NCBI GenBank assembly: GCA_012103375.1
Contig: WLWX01000001.1
Span: forward strand, 1,602,501-1,666,500
DNA from: Paracoccaceae bacterium
GTDB taxonomy: Bacteria; Pseudomonadota; Alphaproteobacteria; Rhodobacterales; Rhodobacteraceae
Direction: 5' to 3'
Length of the DNA: 64,000 nucleotides
Below the pieces are notes generated by a model. That model worked only from the letters and a program-made list of their open reading frames with translations, made no database searches and was not told where the DNA came from. Of this stretch, positions 36,495 through 45,698 are shown piece by piece. How positions within the stretch are numbered: the stretch's first letter is position 1; the number at the start of each line of letters is the position of its first letter. The position numbers and the translations under genes are program-made.

Positions 36495-36814
36495 TGGTGA
36501 ACCCGGCTGCCGGAGAAGTTGCGCTGGTGCTGGATGGGCAGCGGCACGTCTGCAAGCTGACGCTGGGGGCGCTGGCAGAGCTTGAGGCGGCGCTGGGCGC
36601 GGACTCTCTGGTGGCGCTGGTTGAGCGGTTCGAAACGGGGGCGTTTTCGACGCGGGATGTTCTGGCGCTGCTGGTGGCGGGGCTGCGCGGCGGGGGTTGG
36701 CAGGGGACATCTGCGGATCTGCTGACGGTTGAAATTGGCGGCGGGCCGGTGGAGGCGGGGCACGTTGCCGGGCTGCTGTTGGCGCGGGCGTTTCAGGTGC
36801 CGGGCCAGGGGTGA
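36494..36814 (+). CDS. GTA tail assembly protein (g10)
   Basis: 106 residues, GTA-specific tail-assembly chaperone family: NPAAGEVALVLDGQRHVCKL, LGALAELEAALGADSLVALV, FSTRDVLALLVAGLRGGGW. TGATG overlap with g9 at the start and with g10.1 at the end. Intact. Confidence 0.88.
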   Translation: MVNPAAGEVALVLDGQRHVCKLTLGALAELEAALGADSLVALVERFETGAFSTRDVLALLVAGLRGGGWQGTSADLLTVEIGGGPVEAGHVAGLLLARAFQVPGQG

Positions 36815-37017
36815 TGGATTGGGCGGCATTGCTGAAACTGGGGTTGCAGGGATTGCAACTGCACCCGCGCGATTTCTGGGCGCTGACGCCGGTGGAACTG
36901 ATGCTGATGGCGGGGCTTGGCGACGGTCGTGCGGTGCTGGATCGGCCTCGGTTCGAGGCGTTGGCGGCGGAGTGGCCCGATAGGCCTGACAAAGGAGTGG
37001 ATGATGGACGGGATTGA
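36814..37017 (+). CDS. GTA small tail protein (g10.1)
   Basis: 67-residue protein of the phage tail assembly chaperone family (DUF2376-like) with MDWAALLKLGLQGLQLHPRD, FWALTPVELMLMAGL and a charged end. It lies between g10 and g11 as in R. capsulatus and overlaps both. Easy to miss because of its size. Intact. Confidence 0.82.
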   Translation: MDWAALLKLGLQGLQLHPRDFWALTPVELMLMAGLGDGRAVLDRPRFEALAAEWPDRPDKGVDDGRD

Positions 37018-37565
37018 TCAGTTTGACGATCAGGTGGACGCGCTGGCGCAATCGCTGGGCGGGGCTGTGGCCCTGACGGCGGCGTTCGATGGGGAGCTGA
37101 AGCGCATGCAGGCGACGGTGGCGGATACGGGACGCGAGGTTGGGGTTCTGAGCCGGGGGATATTGCGGGGGCTGCGGTCTGCCTTTGACGGGCTGGTGTT
37201 TGATGGGCTGAAGCTGGGCGATGCGCTGAAAGAGGTGGCCGAGTCGATGTCGCGCGCGGCCTATTCGGCGGCGATCAATCCGGTGACGAACCATTTCGGC
37301 GGGCTGCTTGCGCAGAGTGTCGAGGGGGTCGTGAACGGGCTGCTGCCGTTCGGCGACGGGGCTGGCTTTGCGCAGGGGCGCGTGATGCCCTTCGCGCGGG
37401 GCGGCATCGTCAGCCAGGCGGCTGGGGGTTCGGGCGGACGCGGGGCGCGCGGTGAACGTGACGCTGAATGTCCAGACGCCGGACGTCGAGGGGTTCCGCA
37501 GATCCGAAGCGCAGATCGCCGCGATGATGGGCCGGGCGCTGGGGCGTGGCGCGCGCAATCGCTGA
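37004..37565 (+). pseudogene. GTA tail tape-measure protein (g11), deleted and frameshifted
   Basis: The N-terminal part (MDGIDQFDDQVDALAQSLGG, LSRGILRGLRSAFDGLVFDG, MPFARGGIVSQ) is normal. The expected next segment (about 31 residues in relatives, containing GLMGEAGPEAI) is absent, and after 37420 the matching sequence continues in another frame: LGVRADAGRAVNVTLNVQTP, then EAQIAAMMGRALGRGARNR with TGA at 37563-37565. So a deletion of a non-multiple of three lies near 37416-37424. In the original frame the ORF now runs on, in frame, through g12. Starts with AGGAG upstream of ATG 37004 (or 37001). Confidence 0.85.
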
Positions 37566-37576
37566 GGAGAATTTCG

Positions 37577-38209
37577 ATGACATTTCATGACGTGCGCTTC
37601 CCGGCGAGCTTGAGTTTCGGCTCGGTCGGGGGGCCGGAGCGGCGGACCGAGATCGTGACGCTGCAGAACGGGTTTGAGGAACGCAACACGCCCTGGGCGC
37701 AGTCGCGGCGGCGCTATGACGCGGGTGTCAGCCTGCGCTCGCTGGATGATGTAGAGCAATTGCTGGCGTTCTTTGAAGCGCGCCAGGGGCAGTTGCACGG
37801 GTTTCGCTGGAAGGACTGGGCGGATTACAAATCCTGCCTGCCGTCCGAGGTGCCGGGGGCCGAGGACCAGGTGATCGGGCTCGGTGACGGGGTGCGGACG
37901 GAGTTTCAGCTGGTGAAAAGTTATGCGTCCGGGGCGCAGACCTATGTTCGCCCGATTGAGAAGGCCGTTTTCAACAGTGTTTTGATAGGTTTGGCGGGCG
38001 ATCCCATGGTTTTAGGTGTAGATTACGATCTGGACCTGGACACGGGGTTGGTGACGATCGGCACCGCCCCGGCCGAGGCTGCCGCGGTGACGGCGGGGTT
38101 CGAATTTGACGTGCCGGTGCGGTTTGATACGGACCGCATACAGGTGTCGGTCGCCAGCTTCCGCGCGGGCGATGTGCCCTCGGTTCCGGTCGTGGAGATC
38201 CGGTTATGA
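37577..38209 (+). CDS. GTA distal tail protein (g12, DUF2460)
   Basis: 210 residues, DUF2460: MTFHDVRFPASLSFGSVGGP, RRYDAGVSLRSLDDVEQLLA, FFEARQGQLHGFRWKDWADY and FDVPVRFDTDRIQVS. Its own ATG at 37577 has GAGGAG nine bases upstream, so it can still be translated, but it is also in frame with the shifted g11 ORF that reads through into it. Overlaps g13 by four bases. Confidence 0.93.
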   Translation: MTFHDVRFPASLSFGSVGGPERRTEIVTLQNGFEERNTPWAQSRRRYDAGVSLRSLDDVEQLLAFFEARQGQLHGFRWKDWADYKSCLPSEVPGAEDQVIGLGDGVRTEFQLVKSYASGAQTYVRPIEKAVFNSVLIGLAGDPMVLGVDYDLDLDTGLVTIGTAPAEAAAVTAGFEFDVPVRFDTDRIQVSVASFRAGDVPSVPVVEIRL

Positions 38210-39093
38210 GCGTCGCGCCGGAATTGGCGGCGCATCTGGACGGCGGGCTGACGATCCTGTGCCGTTGTTGGGTCGTGCGCCGGGCGGATGGCGCGACCCT
38301 GGGGTTCACGGACCATGACCGCGATCTGTCGTTCGACGAGGTGGATTTTCGGGCCGAATCCGGGCTGACCGCGCGGGCGTTGGAGCAAACCTCGGGCCTG
38401 TCGGTGGATAACTCCGAAGCGATGGGCGTGCTGAGTGATGCGGCGATTACCGACGCGGATATCGAAGCGGGACGCTATGATGCGGCCGGGGTTTAGGCGT
38501 GGTTGGTCAATTGGGCCGATGTGGCGAAGCGGCACCTGTTATTTCGTGGCTCGATCGGAGAGATCCGGCGCAAGGGCGCGCGGTTCGAGGCCGAGTTGCG
38601 CGGGCTGTCCGAGGCGTTGAACCAACCGCAGGGGCGGGTCTATCAGGCGACGTGTGGGGCCGTGCTGGGCGATGCACATTGCGCCGTTGATCTGGCGGCG
38701 CCGGGGCTGTCGACAGAGGTTGCCGTCGAGGGGATTTCGGGTGGCAAGCACTTTCATTTTTCGAACCTTGCCAGCTACTCCGACCGGTGGTTCGAGCGTG
38801 GGACTTGCAGAATTCTGACCGGGACCGCGGCGGGGCTGGTCGCTTTGGTCAAGAACGACCGGCTGAGCGGGGCCGGGCGTAAAATTGAGCTGTGGGAGGG
38901 TCTGCGCGCATCGGTTGCGCCGGGCGACATGATCCGGCTGGACGCAGGCTGTGACAAGGCGATCGAAACCTGCCGGCTGAAATTCGACAATGTGGTGAAC
39001 TTTCGCGGCTTTCCAACAATCCCCGGCGAGGATTGGTTGATGGCAGTGCCGTCGAAACGCGCGAGCGCAAGCGGGGGTGGCGGTGGAAAATGA
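38206..39093 (+). pseudogene. GTA protein g13 (DUF2163) with in-frame TAG
   Basis: 295 codons, the length of R. capsulatus g13, all in one frame but broken by TAG at 38494-38496. Before it: LAAHLDGGLTILCRCWVVRR, FTDHDRDLSFDEVDFRAESG, AITDADIEAGRYDAAGV. After it: AWLVNWADVAKRHLLFRGSI, GEIRRKGARFEAELRGLSEA, CGAVLGDAHC, and the C-terminal tail. A single C-to-T change in a CAG codon would explain the stop. Reinitiation at the GTC/TTG codons just after is possible but unlikely to give a working two-part tail protein. Confidence 0.85.
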
Positions 39094-39499
39094 CGTTGTC
39101 GCGGCGGCGCGCCGCTGGATCGGCACGCCCTATCGCCATCAGGCAAGCGTGCGTGGTGCGGGGTGTGACTGCCTTGGGCTGATCCGTGGTATCTGGGCCG
39201 AGGTGATGGGTGCGGCTACCGAGGTGCCGCCGCCCTATGCGCCGGACTGGGATGCGGCGGGCGGGCCGTCGCTGGGCGATGCCTTGGGGCGGCACATGGA
39301 CGAAACGGCGCAGCCGTCGCGCGGTGACGTGCTGGTGTTTCGCATGCGGGATGCGGGCGGCGCGCGTCATCTGGGGATCCTGGCAGAAGCCACGTTCATC
39401 CACGCCTACAGCCGCCACGGCGTCGTTGAAAGCGCGTATTCGGCCCCGTGGCGGCGGCGCGTGGTTCAAGTATTTTTGTTTCCTGACAGGGGTTTGTGA
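39077..39499 (+). CDS. GTA NlpC/P60 peptidase (g14)
   Basis: 140 residues, cell-wall peptidase at the tail tip. The catalytic Cys is in GAGCDCLGLIRGIWAE, His in GARHLGILAEATFIHAYSRH. The start is a GTG at 39077 (or 39083), inside the end of g13; there is no nearby ATG. TGATG overlap with g15. Intact, so it is one of the few tail genes still complete. Confidence 0.9.
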   Translation: MAVENDVVAAARRWIGTPYRHQASVRGAGCDCLGLIRGIWAEVMGAATEVPPPYAPDWDAAGGPSLGDALGRHMDETAQPSRGDVLVFRMRDAGGARHLGILAEATFIHAYSRHGVVESAYSAPWRRRVVQVFLFPDRGL

Positions 39500-42400
39500 T
39501 GGCCACGATTGTTCTATCTGCGATTGGCGCGACTGTCGGGGCATCCTTCGGCGGCGGTATTCTGGGGCTGTCTTCGGTGGTGATCGGGCGGGCCGTTGGT
39601 GCGACGGTCGGACGGGCGATTGACCAGTCGATCATGGGCGGCGGTTCGGAAGCGGTCGAGATGGGGCGGATTGACCGGTTTCGTCTGATGGGGGCCAGCG
39701 AGGGCGCGCCGGTCGCGCGGGTATTCGGGCGGATGCGGCTGCGCGGACAGGTGATCTGGTCGTCGGAATTTCGCGAAAACGTGGCGACCTCGGGCGGGGG
39801 CAAGAATGAGCCGATGGTGAGCGAATATTCCTATTCCGTCAGCCTGGCGGTGGCGGTTTGCGAGGGGCGAATCGCGCGGATCGGGCGGGTCTGGGCGGAC
39901 GGGCAGGAGGTTTCGCCCGCAGATCTGGTGATGCGGGTCTATGACGGCGCGGAAGATCAGCTGCCGGACCCGGCGATCGAGGTTGCGGGTGATGCCCCGG
40001 CCTATCGTGGCACGGCCTATGTTGTGTTCGAAGATCTGGACCTGACCCCCTATGGCGGGCGGGTTCCGACGTTCAATTTCGAAGTGACGCGGCCAGAGCC
40101 TGCGGGGGTGTCCTCGCCCCCCGATTTTGCGCGTAGCATTCGCGGTGTGGCGATGATGCCTGGCAGCGGTGAATATGTGCTGGCGAGCGAGGCGCTTCAC
40201 GTTAATCGCGGGCCGGGTGTGAACGACACCGTGAACGTGAATTCTTCCAGTGGATTGAGTGATTTTCAGACGTCTCTGAATGCATTGGTTGAGGAAGTTC
40301 CCAGTTGCGAATCCGTTTCTCTTATCGTGTCGTGGTTTGGGGATGATCTGCGGTGCGGGACGTGCCAGGTGCAGCCCAAGGTCGAGGCGACCGGTGCCGA
40401 TGCGGTCGGCATGCCGTGGAGCGTGTCCGGGCTTAACCGGGCGAGCGCGGCTGAGGTGCCGGAGGAGGAAGGTCGTCCGATCTATGGCGGGACACCGACG
40501 GATCAATCCGTGGTGCAGGCGATACAAAGCCTCAACAACGCCGGACAATCCATTGTTTTTTATCCATTCCTTCTGATGGATCAGCTGGATGGGAACGGGT
40601 TGGATGATCCGTGGTCGGATGCGTTGGATCAGCCGAAACTGCCCTGGCGCGGGCGGATCACGGTGGCGGAGGCGCCGGGGCGTGCGGGCAGCCCGGATCA
40701 GACCGTGAGGCAACGGCAGAGGTTGCGGCGTTCTTCGGAAATGCCACAGCGGGTGATTTTTCGGCCTCGGGCAATACGGTTGCCTATTCAGGTCCGGCGG
40801 AGACCTCTTATCGCCGGTTCATTCTGCATTATGCGCATCTGTGCGCTGCCGCGGGCGGCGTGGATGCGTTTTGCATCGGCTCGGAAATGCGTGGGTTGAC
40901 GCAGGTGCGCGATGATACCGGCGGTTTTTCCGGCAGTGGCGGCGCTGCGGGCGCTGGCGGCGGATGTGCGCGGAATCCTCGGGGCCGGGTGCAAGATCGG
41001 CTATGCCGCTGATTGGTCGGAGTATTTCGGCTATCACCCGCAGGATGGTTCGGGCGATCTGTATTTTCATCTGGACCCGCTGTGGGCCGATCCGAACGTC
41101 GATTTCGTCGGTATCGACAACTACATGCCGCTGAGCGATTGGCGGGATGGGGACGATCACGCGGACGCGGATTGGGGCGCGATCTGGAATCTGGATTACC
41201 TGAAGGCAAATGTTGAAGGGGGTGAGGGGTACGATTGGTACTACGCCTCCACCAATGCCGAGGTTTTGCAGCAACGAACCGCCATAACCGACGGAGAATA
41301 TGGGGAACCTTGGGTCTGGCGGTACAAGGACATCCGCGGCTGGTGGGAGAATGCGCATCATGAGCGGATCGGGGGGGTGCGGCAGGCCAGCCCGACGGCC
41401 TGGGTGCCTGAGAGTAAGCCGGTTTGGTTCACCGAATACGGCTGCGCGGCGGTCGACAAGGGGTCCAATCAGCCGAACAAATTTCTGGACCCGAAATCCT
41501 CGGAAAGTTCGTTGCCGAAGTACTCGGACGGGCGGCGCGATGATTTGATTCAGATGCAGTATGTGCGGGCGATCGGGGACTATTGGAGTGAACCTGCGAA
41601 CAACCCGATTTCGGGCGTCTATGGCGGGTCGATGATCGACATGGGGCGGGCGCATGTCTGGGCCTGGGATGCGCGGCCCTATCCGGTTTTTCCAGCCAAT
41701 ACAGCGCTTTGGAGCGATGGCGGCAATTATGCCAAGGGCCATTGGCTGACCGGGCGGGTGACGGCGCGGTCGCTGGCGCCGGTCGTGGCCGAAGTGTGCG
41801 AAGCGGCAGGGGTTGCGGCTTATGATGTTTCGGGCCTGTACGGGATCGTGCGGGGATATGTGGTCGAAGATGTCTCGACCGGGCGGGCGGCGTTGCAGCC
41901 GCTGATGCTGGCGCATGGGTTTGATGCGGTTGAACGCGACGGTGTTTTGCGGTTTTCGAACCGGGATGGCCGGGTTGATGGCGTGGTTGATGCGGATCGG
42001 TTGGCGGTGTCGAGCGATCTGGGCGCGGCGCGCGATCATACGCGCAGTGCGGCACCGGAAACCGCCGGGCGGCTGCGGCTGAACTTTGTCGCCTCGGACG
42101 GGAGTTTCGAGGCGCGCACTGCCGAGGCGATCTTCCCGGATCAGGCGACGACCAGCGTGGCACAGTCCGAATTGCCGCTGGCGCTGACCCATGTTGAAGC
42201 GCGCGCCATCGTCGAACGCTGGCTGGCCGAGGCGCGGATTGCGCGCGATGCCGTGCAGTTTGCGCTGCCGCCCAGTGGTTTGGCGCATGGCGTCGGCGAT
42301 GTGGTGTCCTTTAACGACGGCGATCTGTGGCGTATCGACCGGGTGCAGGACGGTGGCGCGCGCCTGGTTGAGGCGACGCGGGTGGAGCCGGGCCTCTATC

Positions 42401-43386
42401 AACCAAGCGACAGTGTAGAGCCTGCCGCGCGCCTGACCCCGTTTGTGCCCGCGGTGCCGGTGTTTACGGTGTTCCTGGACCTGCCGCTGTTGACCGGTGA
42501 CGAGGTTGCGCATGCGCCGCATCTGGCAGTAACGGCAACGCCCTGGCCGGGATCGGTCGCGGCCTATGCCTCGGACGCGGGCGGGGCATTTGCGTTGAAC
42601 CGGATTGTGCCCGGGCCATCGGTGATCGGCGTGACCGAGACGGTGCTGCCCGGTGCGACGGCGGGGTTTCTGGATCGCGGTGCGGCGCTGCGGATCAAGG
42701 TTTACGGTGGCACGCTGGCCTCGGTCACCGACGCGCAGCTGCTGGCCGGTGCCAACGCGCTGGCGATTGGCGACGGAGCCTCGGACCATTGGGAGGTGTT
42801 GCAGTTCCGCGATGCGGTTCTGGTCGGCGAAGATACCTGGGAGGTCAGCGCGCGGCTGCGGGGGCAGCGGGGGACCGACGCGCTGATCCCCGATACCTGG
42901 CCGATTGGCAGCATCGTGGTGCTGCTGAATGGCGCAATGGCGCAGCTGGATCTGCCTGCTGCGGCGCGTGGGCTGGCGCGGACATGGCGGGTCGGCCCGG
43001 CGGCGCGGCCGGTGGATGACGCGAGCTATGTCGAGGAGGTGCGCGCCTTTGACGGCATCGGGCTGCGCCCCTATGCGCCATCGCATCTGCGCGCGGTGGA
43101 AAATGGCGGAGATCTGACGCTCAGCTGGGTACGACGCACGCGGATTGACGGCGACATCTGGGGCGCGGCTGACGTGCCGCTGGGCGAGGCGTCCGAGGCG
43201 TATCTGCTGCGCGTATTGGATGGGGCGAGCGCGGTGCGGGATGCCACGCTAACCGCCCCGTCGTGGAGTTACACCGCCGCGATGCAGGCGGCAGATGCGA
43301 TTGGCGGCAGTTACGGGATCGAGGTCGCGCAGATCTCGGACCGGTTCGGGCCGGGGCTTTTCAGAAGGATTGAGATCAATGGCTGA
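39499..43386 (+). pseudogene. GTA host-specificity/tail-tip protein (g15), two frameshifts
   Basis: About 1296 codons in total, the size of R. capsulatus g15 (phage gpJ-like, with a GH25-like and receptor-attachment region). The main frame is read from ATG 39499 to ...GRAGSPDQT, then the match (TAEVAAFFGNATAGDFSASG, YRRFILHYAHLCAAAGGVDA, FCIGSEMRGLTQVRDDTGG) is in another frame from about 40705, and returns to the first frame at a run of five T (40925-40929), where FPAVAALRALAADVR resumes. The first is a one-base loss, the second a one-base gain. Unshifted translation stops at 40897-40899. Beyond that the ORF is clean to 43386. Confidence 0.88.
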
Positions 43387-44092
43387 GACTGCAAAACTGG
43401 ATCTGCCGCTGCTGGATGCGGCGCAGGCGCAGAAACATGTGACGGTGAACGAGGCGTTGGTGCGGATGGATGCGGCGGCGCATCTGACGTTGCTGTCGGT
43501 CAGCACGGCGACACCTCCGGGGGCTGCGGCTGAGGGGGACACATTTGCCGTTCCCACAGGTGCGGTGAACGATTGGGCCGGGCAGGCGGGGCGGCTGGCG
43601 ATCTGGTCGAACGGCGGCTGGCAGTTCATGGATCCGGCGACGGGTTGGCGCGCTTGGGTGGCGGATGAAAGCGCGGCGGCACTGTTTGATGACGGCGATT
43701 GGCTGCTTGACGGATTGAGTGTTTCTGCAAATGGTGCTGGACAGTTGGCGCGTGTTATTGAAGTGGATCATTCAATAACGGCCGGGGCATCCTCGGCCAC
43801 GGCGACGATCATTCCGTCAGGCGCAATTGTGCTGGGGGTGACGGGCCGGGTGTTGACGGCAATAACCGGGGCGGCGACCAGCTGGCGATTGGGGATCGCC
43901 GGTGTTTCGGATGACCGCTATGGGTCCGGTATCGGGTTGGGGGCCGGATCGTGGATGCGCGGCGTAACGGGTACGCCGCTGGCCTATTACGCTGATACGG
44001 CGCTGACGCTGACCGGCGAAGGCGGTGATTTTGCGGCCGGCGAGGTGCGCCTGGCGGTTCATCTGATCGAGCTGAGCCTGCCGCGCGCATGA
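43379..44092 (+). CDS. GTA-associated DUF2793 protein
   Basis: 237 residues. DUF2793 core: LPLLDAAQAQKHVTVNEALV, RMDAAAHLTLLSVSTATPPG, NDWAGQAGRLAIWSNGGWQF. Follows g15 with an eight-base overlap, as in other GTA clusters, and probably makes part of the tail tip or fibre. The C-terminal 100 residues are beta-rich and less conserved. Intact. Confidence 0.85.
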   Translation: MAETAKLDLPLLDAAQAQKHVTVNEALVRMDAAAHLTLLSVSTATPPGAAAEGDTFAVPTGAVNDWAGQAGRLAIWSNGGWQFMDPATGWRAWVADESAAALFDDGDWLLDGLSVSANGAGQLARVIEVDHSITAGASSATATIIPSGAIVLGVTGRVLTAITGAATSWRLGIAGVSDDRYGSGIGLGAGSWMRGVTGTPLAYYADTALTLTGEGGDFAAGEVRLAVHLIELSLPRA

Positions 44093-44511
44093 TGCGGCCC
44101 ACGCTGGGCGATGTCTCGGCAGCGGCGCGGGTTGTGATGCAGGTGGCACCGGATGCGCAGCAGGCACTGGCGCGCCGCATGGTGGCCGACGCAAACCGGG
44201 CAAACGCCTGGCGGCGGGTACGGGGCAGGTTTCACCCCGAATTCGGCGACGGGTCACTCATGGCGGCGGCGATGCGGCTTGGGCCAAGTGCAGAGCTGTT
44301 CTTAGATGATCCACATTATATCAATGCATTGATGGCTGTATTGTGTGTGTTGGGCGAAGAATTCGCTCAACCTGCGGCACAGGACACGCAAAGTGTTGCG
44401 GTCGGGTCAAGTTCCAGCCGGCCCAGTGGCAATGGGTCGGCGCAATCCGCGCATTCTCCAAATTCGCCGGCATCCAGGCGTTCCAGTGCCGATTCCAGCC
44501 GCTGGCGTTGA
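44089..44511 (+). CDS. Small hypothetical protein after the GTA cluster
   Basis: 140 residues in the open frame starting at ATG 44089, overlapping the DUF2793 stop. Residues 1-90 (GDVSAAARVVMQVAPDAQQA, RVRGRFHPEFGDGSLMAAAM) resemble the short proteins found here in other GTA regions. The last 45-50 residues (from about 44367) are Ser-rich and lie antisense to the TraR/DksA gene, so the original stop may have been lost and the C-terminus may be artefactual. Confidence 0.55.
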   Translation: MMRPTLGDVSAAARVVMQVAPDAQQALARRMVADANRANAWRRVRGRFHPEFGDGSLMAAAMRLGPSAELFLDDPHYINALMAVLCVLGEEFAQPAAQDTQSVAVGSSSSRPSGNGSAQSAHSPNSPASRRSSADSSRWR

Positions 44512-44705
44512 CCGGCCCGGCGGCGGGCGGTGGCCTGGGCCATCGCCTGCTGCTGCATCGCATCCATCCGCGATAGGCGGCCAACCGATTGCTGATCCAG
44601 CGTGACGGTCTGTTGCGCGTCCTGTCCCAGATCGTCCTGCGCAGTCAGGGCGGAAATCTCAGCTAGAATCCGTGCCCTGAAGGCTTGCAGTTCACTTTCT
44701 GTCAT
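44367..44705 (-). CDS. TraR/DksA-like zinc-finger protein
   Basis: 112 residues. Coiled-coil N-terminus (ESELQAFRARILAEISALT, RLSRMDAMQQQAMAQATARR) and C-terminal four-Cys zinc finger (CADCADPLPLGRLELDPTAT then CVSCA). Proteins of this family bind RNA polymerase through the secondary channel. ATG 44705 is used; an upstream in-frame ATG adds 14 residues. It is opposite the GTA genes and may be transcribed from its own promoter next to cysE. Confidence 0.85.
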   Translation of the reverse strand: MTESELQAFRARILAEISALTAQDDLGQDAQQTVTLDQQSVGRLSRMDAMQQQAMAQATARRRAGQRQRLESALERLDAGEFGECADCADPLPLGRLELDPTATLCVSCAAG

Positions 44706-44782
44706 CGCGTGCCCCCGTGCTATGGACTTTTTGCCAGCCGTGCCCAACTGATGTAGAACGCGTCTGAACCGGAGGGCAAGTC

Positions 44783-45607
44783 ATGGCTGAATCGCGCACA
44801 AAACTGTCGACGCTGGATCCCGTTTGGGAGCGTGTGTCCGATGAAGCGCGCCGTGCGATCGATGCAGAGGCGCGGCTGGGCGGGCTGATGCATGCCTCGG
44901 TTCTGAGCCACGAAACGCTGGATACGGCGCTGGCCTATAGGATGGCGATCAAGCTGGCCTCGCGCGAGTTGTCGGAACAGACGATCCGCGCGATTGCGGA
45001 TGAAGCCTATGCCAATGATCCCGAACTTGCAGCAGCCGCACGCGCCGACATCGTCGCCGTGTTTGATCGGGATCCCGCCTGCACGCGGTTTTTGCAGCCG
45101 CTGTTATTTTTCAAGGGATATCAGGCGGTTCAGGCTTACCGGGTTGGTCATTGGCTATGGAAAACGGGGCGGACCGATCTGGCCTATTTCATCCAGATGC
45201 GGATCAGCGAAGTCTTTGGGATCGACATTCACCCGGCGGCCAGAATCGGGCGTGGGATCATGATCGACCACGCGCATTCCATCGTCATTGGTGAAACGGC
45301 GGTGGTGGGCGACAACGTCTCGATGCTGCATTCGGTGACGCTGGGCGGGACCGGAAAGGAAGATGACGACCGGCATCCAAAGATCGGTGACGGTGTCTTG
45401 ATCGGGGCCGGGGCGAAGGTTCTGGGCAACATCCGGGTCGGGAATTGCAGCCGGATTGCCGCCGGATCGGTGGTTTTGGAAGAAGTACCGCCATGCAAGA
45501 CGGTCGCCGGTGTTCCGGCCAAGATCGTCGGCGAAGCGGGCTGTGAACAACCGGCGCTAAGCATGGATCAGATCCTGAACGCCGCGGGTGGCGAGGCCGA
45601 GGTTTGA
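44783..45607 (+). CDS. cysE: Serine O-acetyltransferase
   Basis: 274 residues; acetylates serine to O-acetylserine for cysteine synthesis. N-terminal alpha-helical domain and a left-handed beta-helix of hexapeptide repeats with HPAARIGRGIMIDHAHSIVI and GETAVVGDNVSMLHSVTLGG. ATG 44783 has CGGAGG nine bases upstream. It lies next to the GTA cluster as it does in R. capsulatus. Confidence 0.95.
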   Translation: MAESRTKLSTLDPVWERVSDEARRAIDAEARLGGLMHASVLSHETLDTALAYRMAIKLASRELSEQTIRAIADEAYANDPELAAAARADIVAVFDRDPACTRFLQPLLFFKGYQAVQAYRVGHWLWKTGRTDLAYFIQMRISEVFGIDIHPAARIGRGIMIDHAHSIVIGETAVVGDNVSMLHSVTLGGTGKEDDDRHPKIGDGVLIGAGAKVLGNIRVGNCSRIAAGSVVLEEVPPCKTVAGVPAKIVGEAGCEQPALSMDQILNAAGGEAEV

Positions 45608-45698
45608 TCCACGCCTGACGGCGCGGACCGGGGCCGCCTCGCGGCGACTGATGCCCTTGGCAAGCCTGAACCGGGCGGCGTCGATGAACCAATAATTC

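Noticed and set aside
38494-38496. TAG in g13 read as pyrrolysine
   Set aside because: No Pyl machinery is visible, the nearby MttB homologue has no TAG, and the codon sits where relatives would have an ordinary residue.
40819-43086. 755-residue open frame on the minus strand across g15
   Set aside because: It is the mirror of a high-GC coding strand; composition is Arg/Pro/His-rich with no motif, and the plus strand carries clear g15 homology.
29852-44092. A conventional prophage
   Set aside because: No integrase, repressor, lysis or replication genes, no att sites; the order and gene sizes are those of the GTA cluster.
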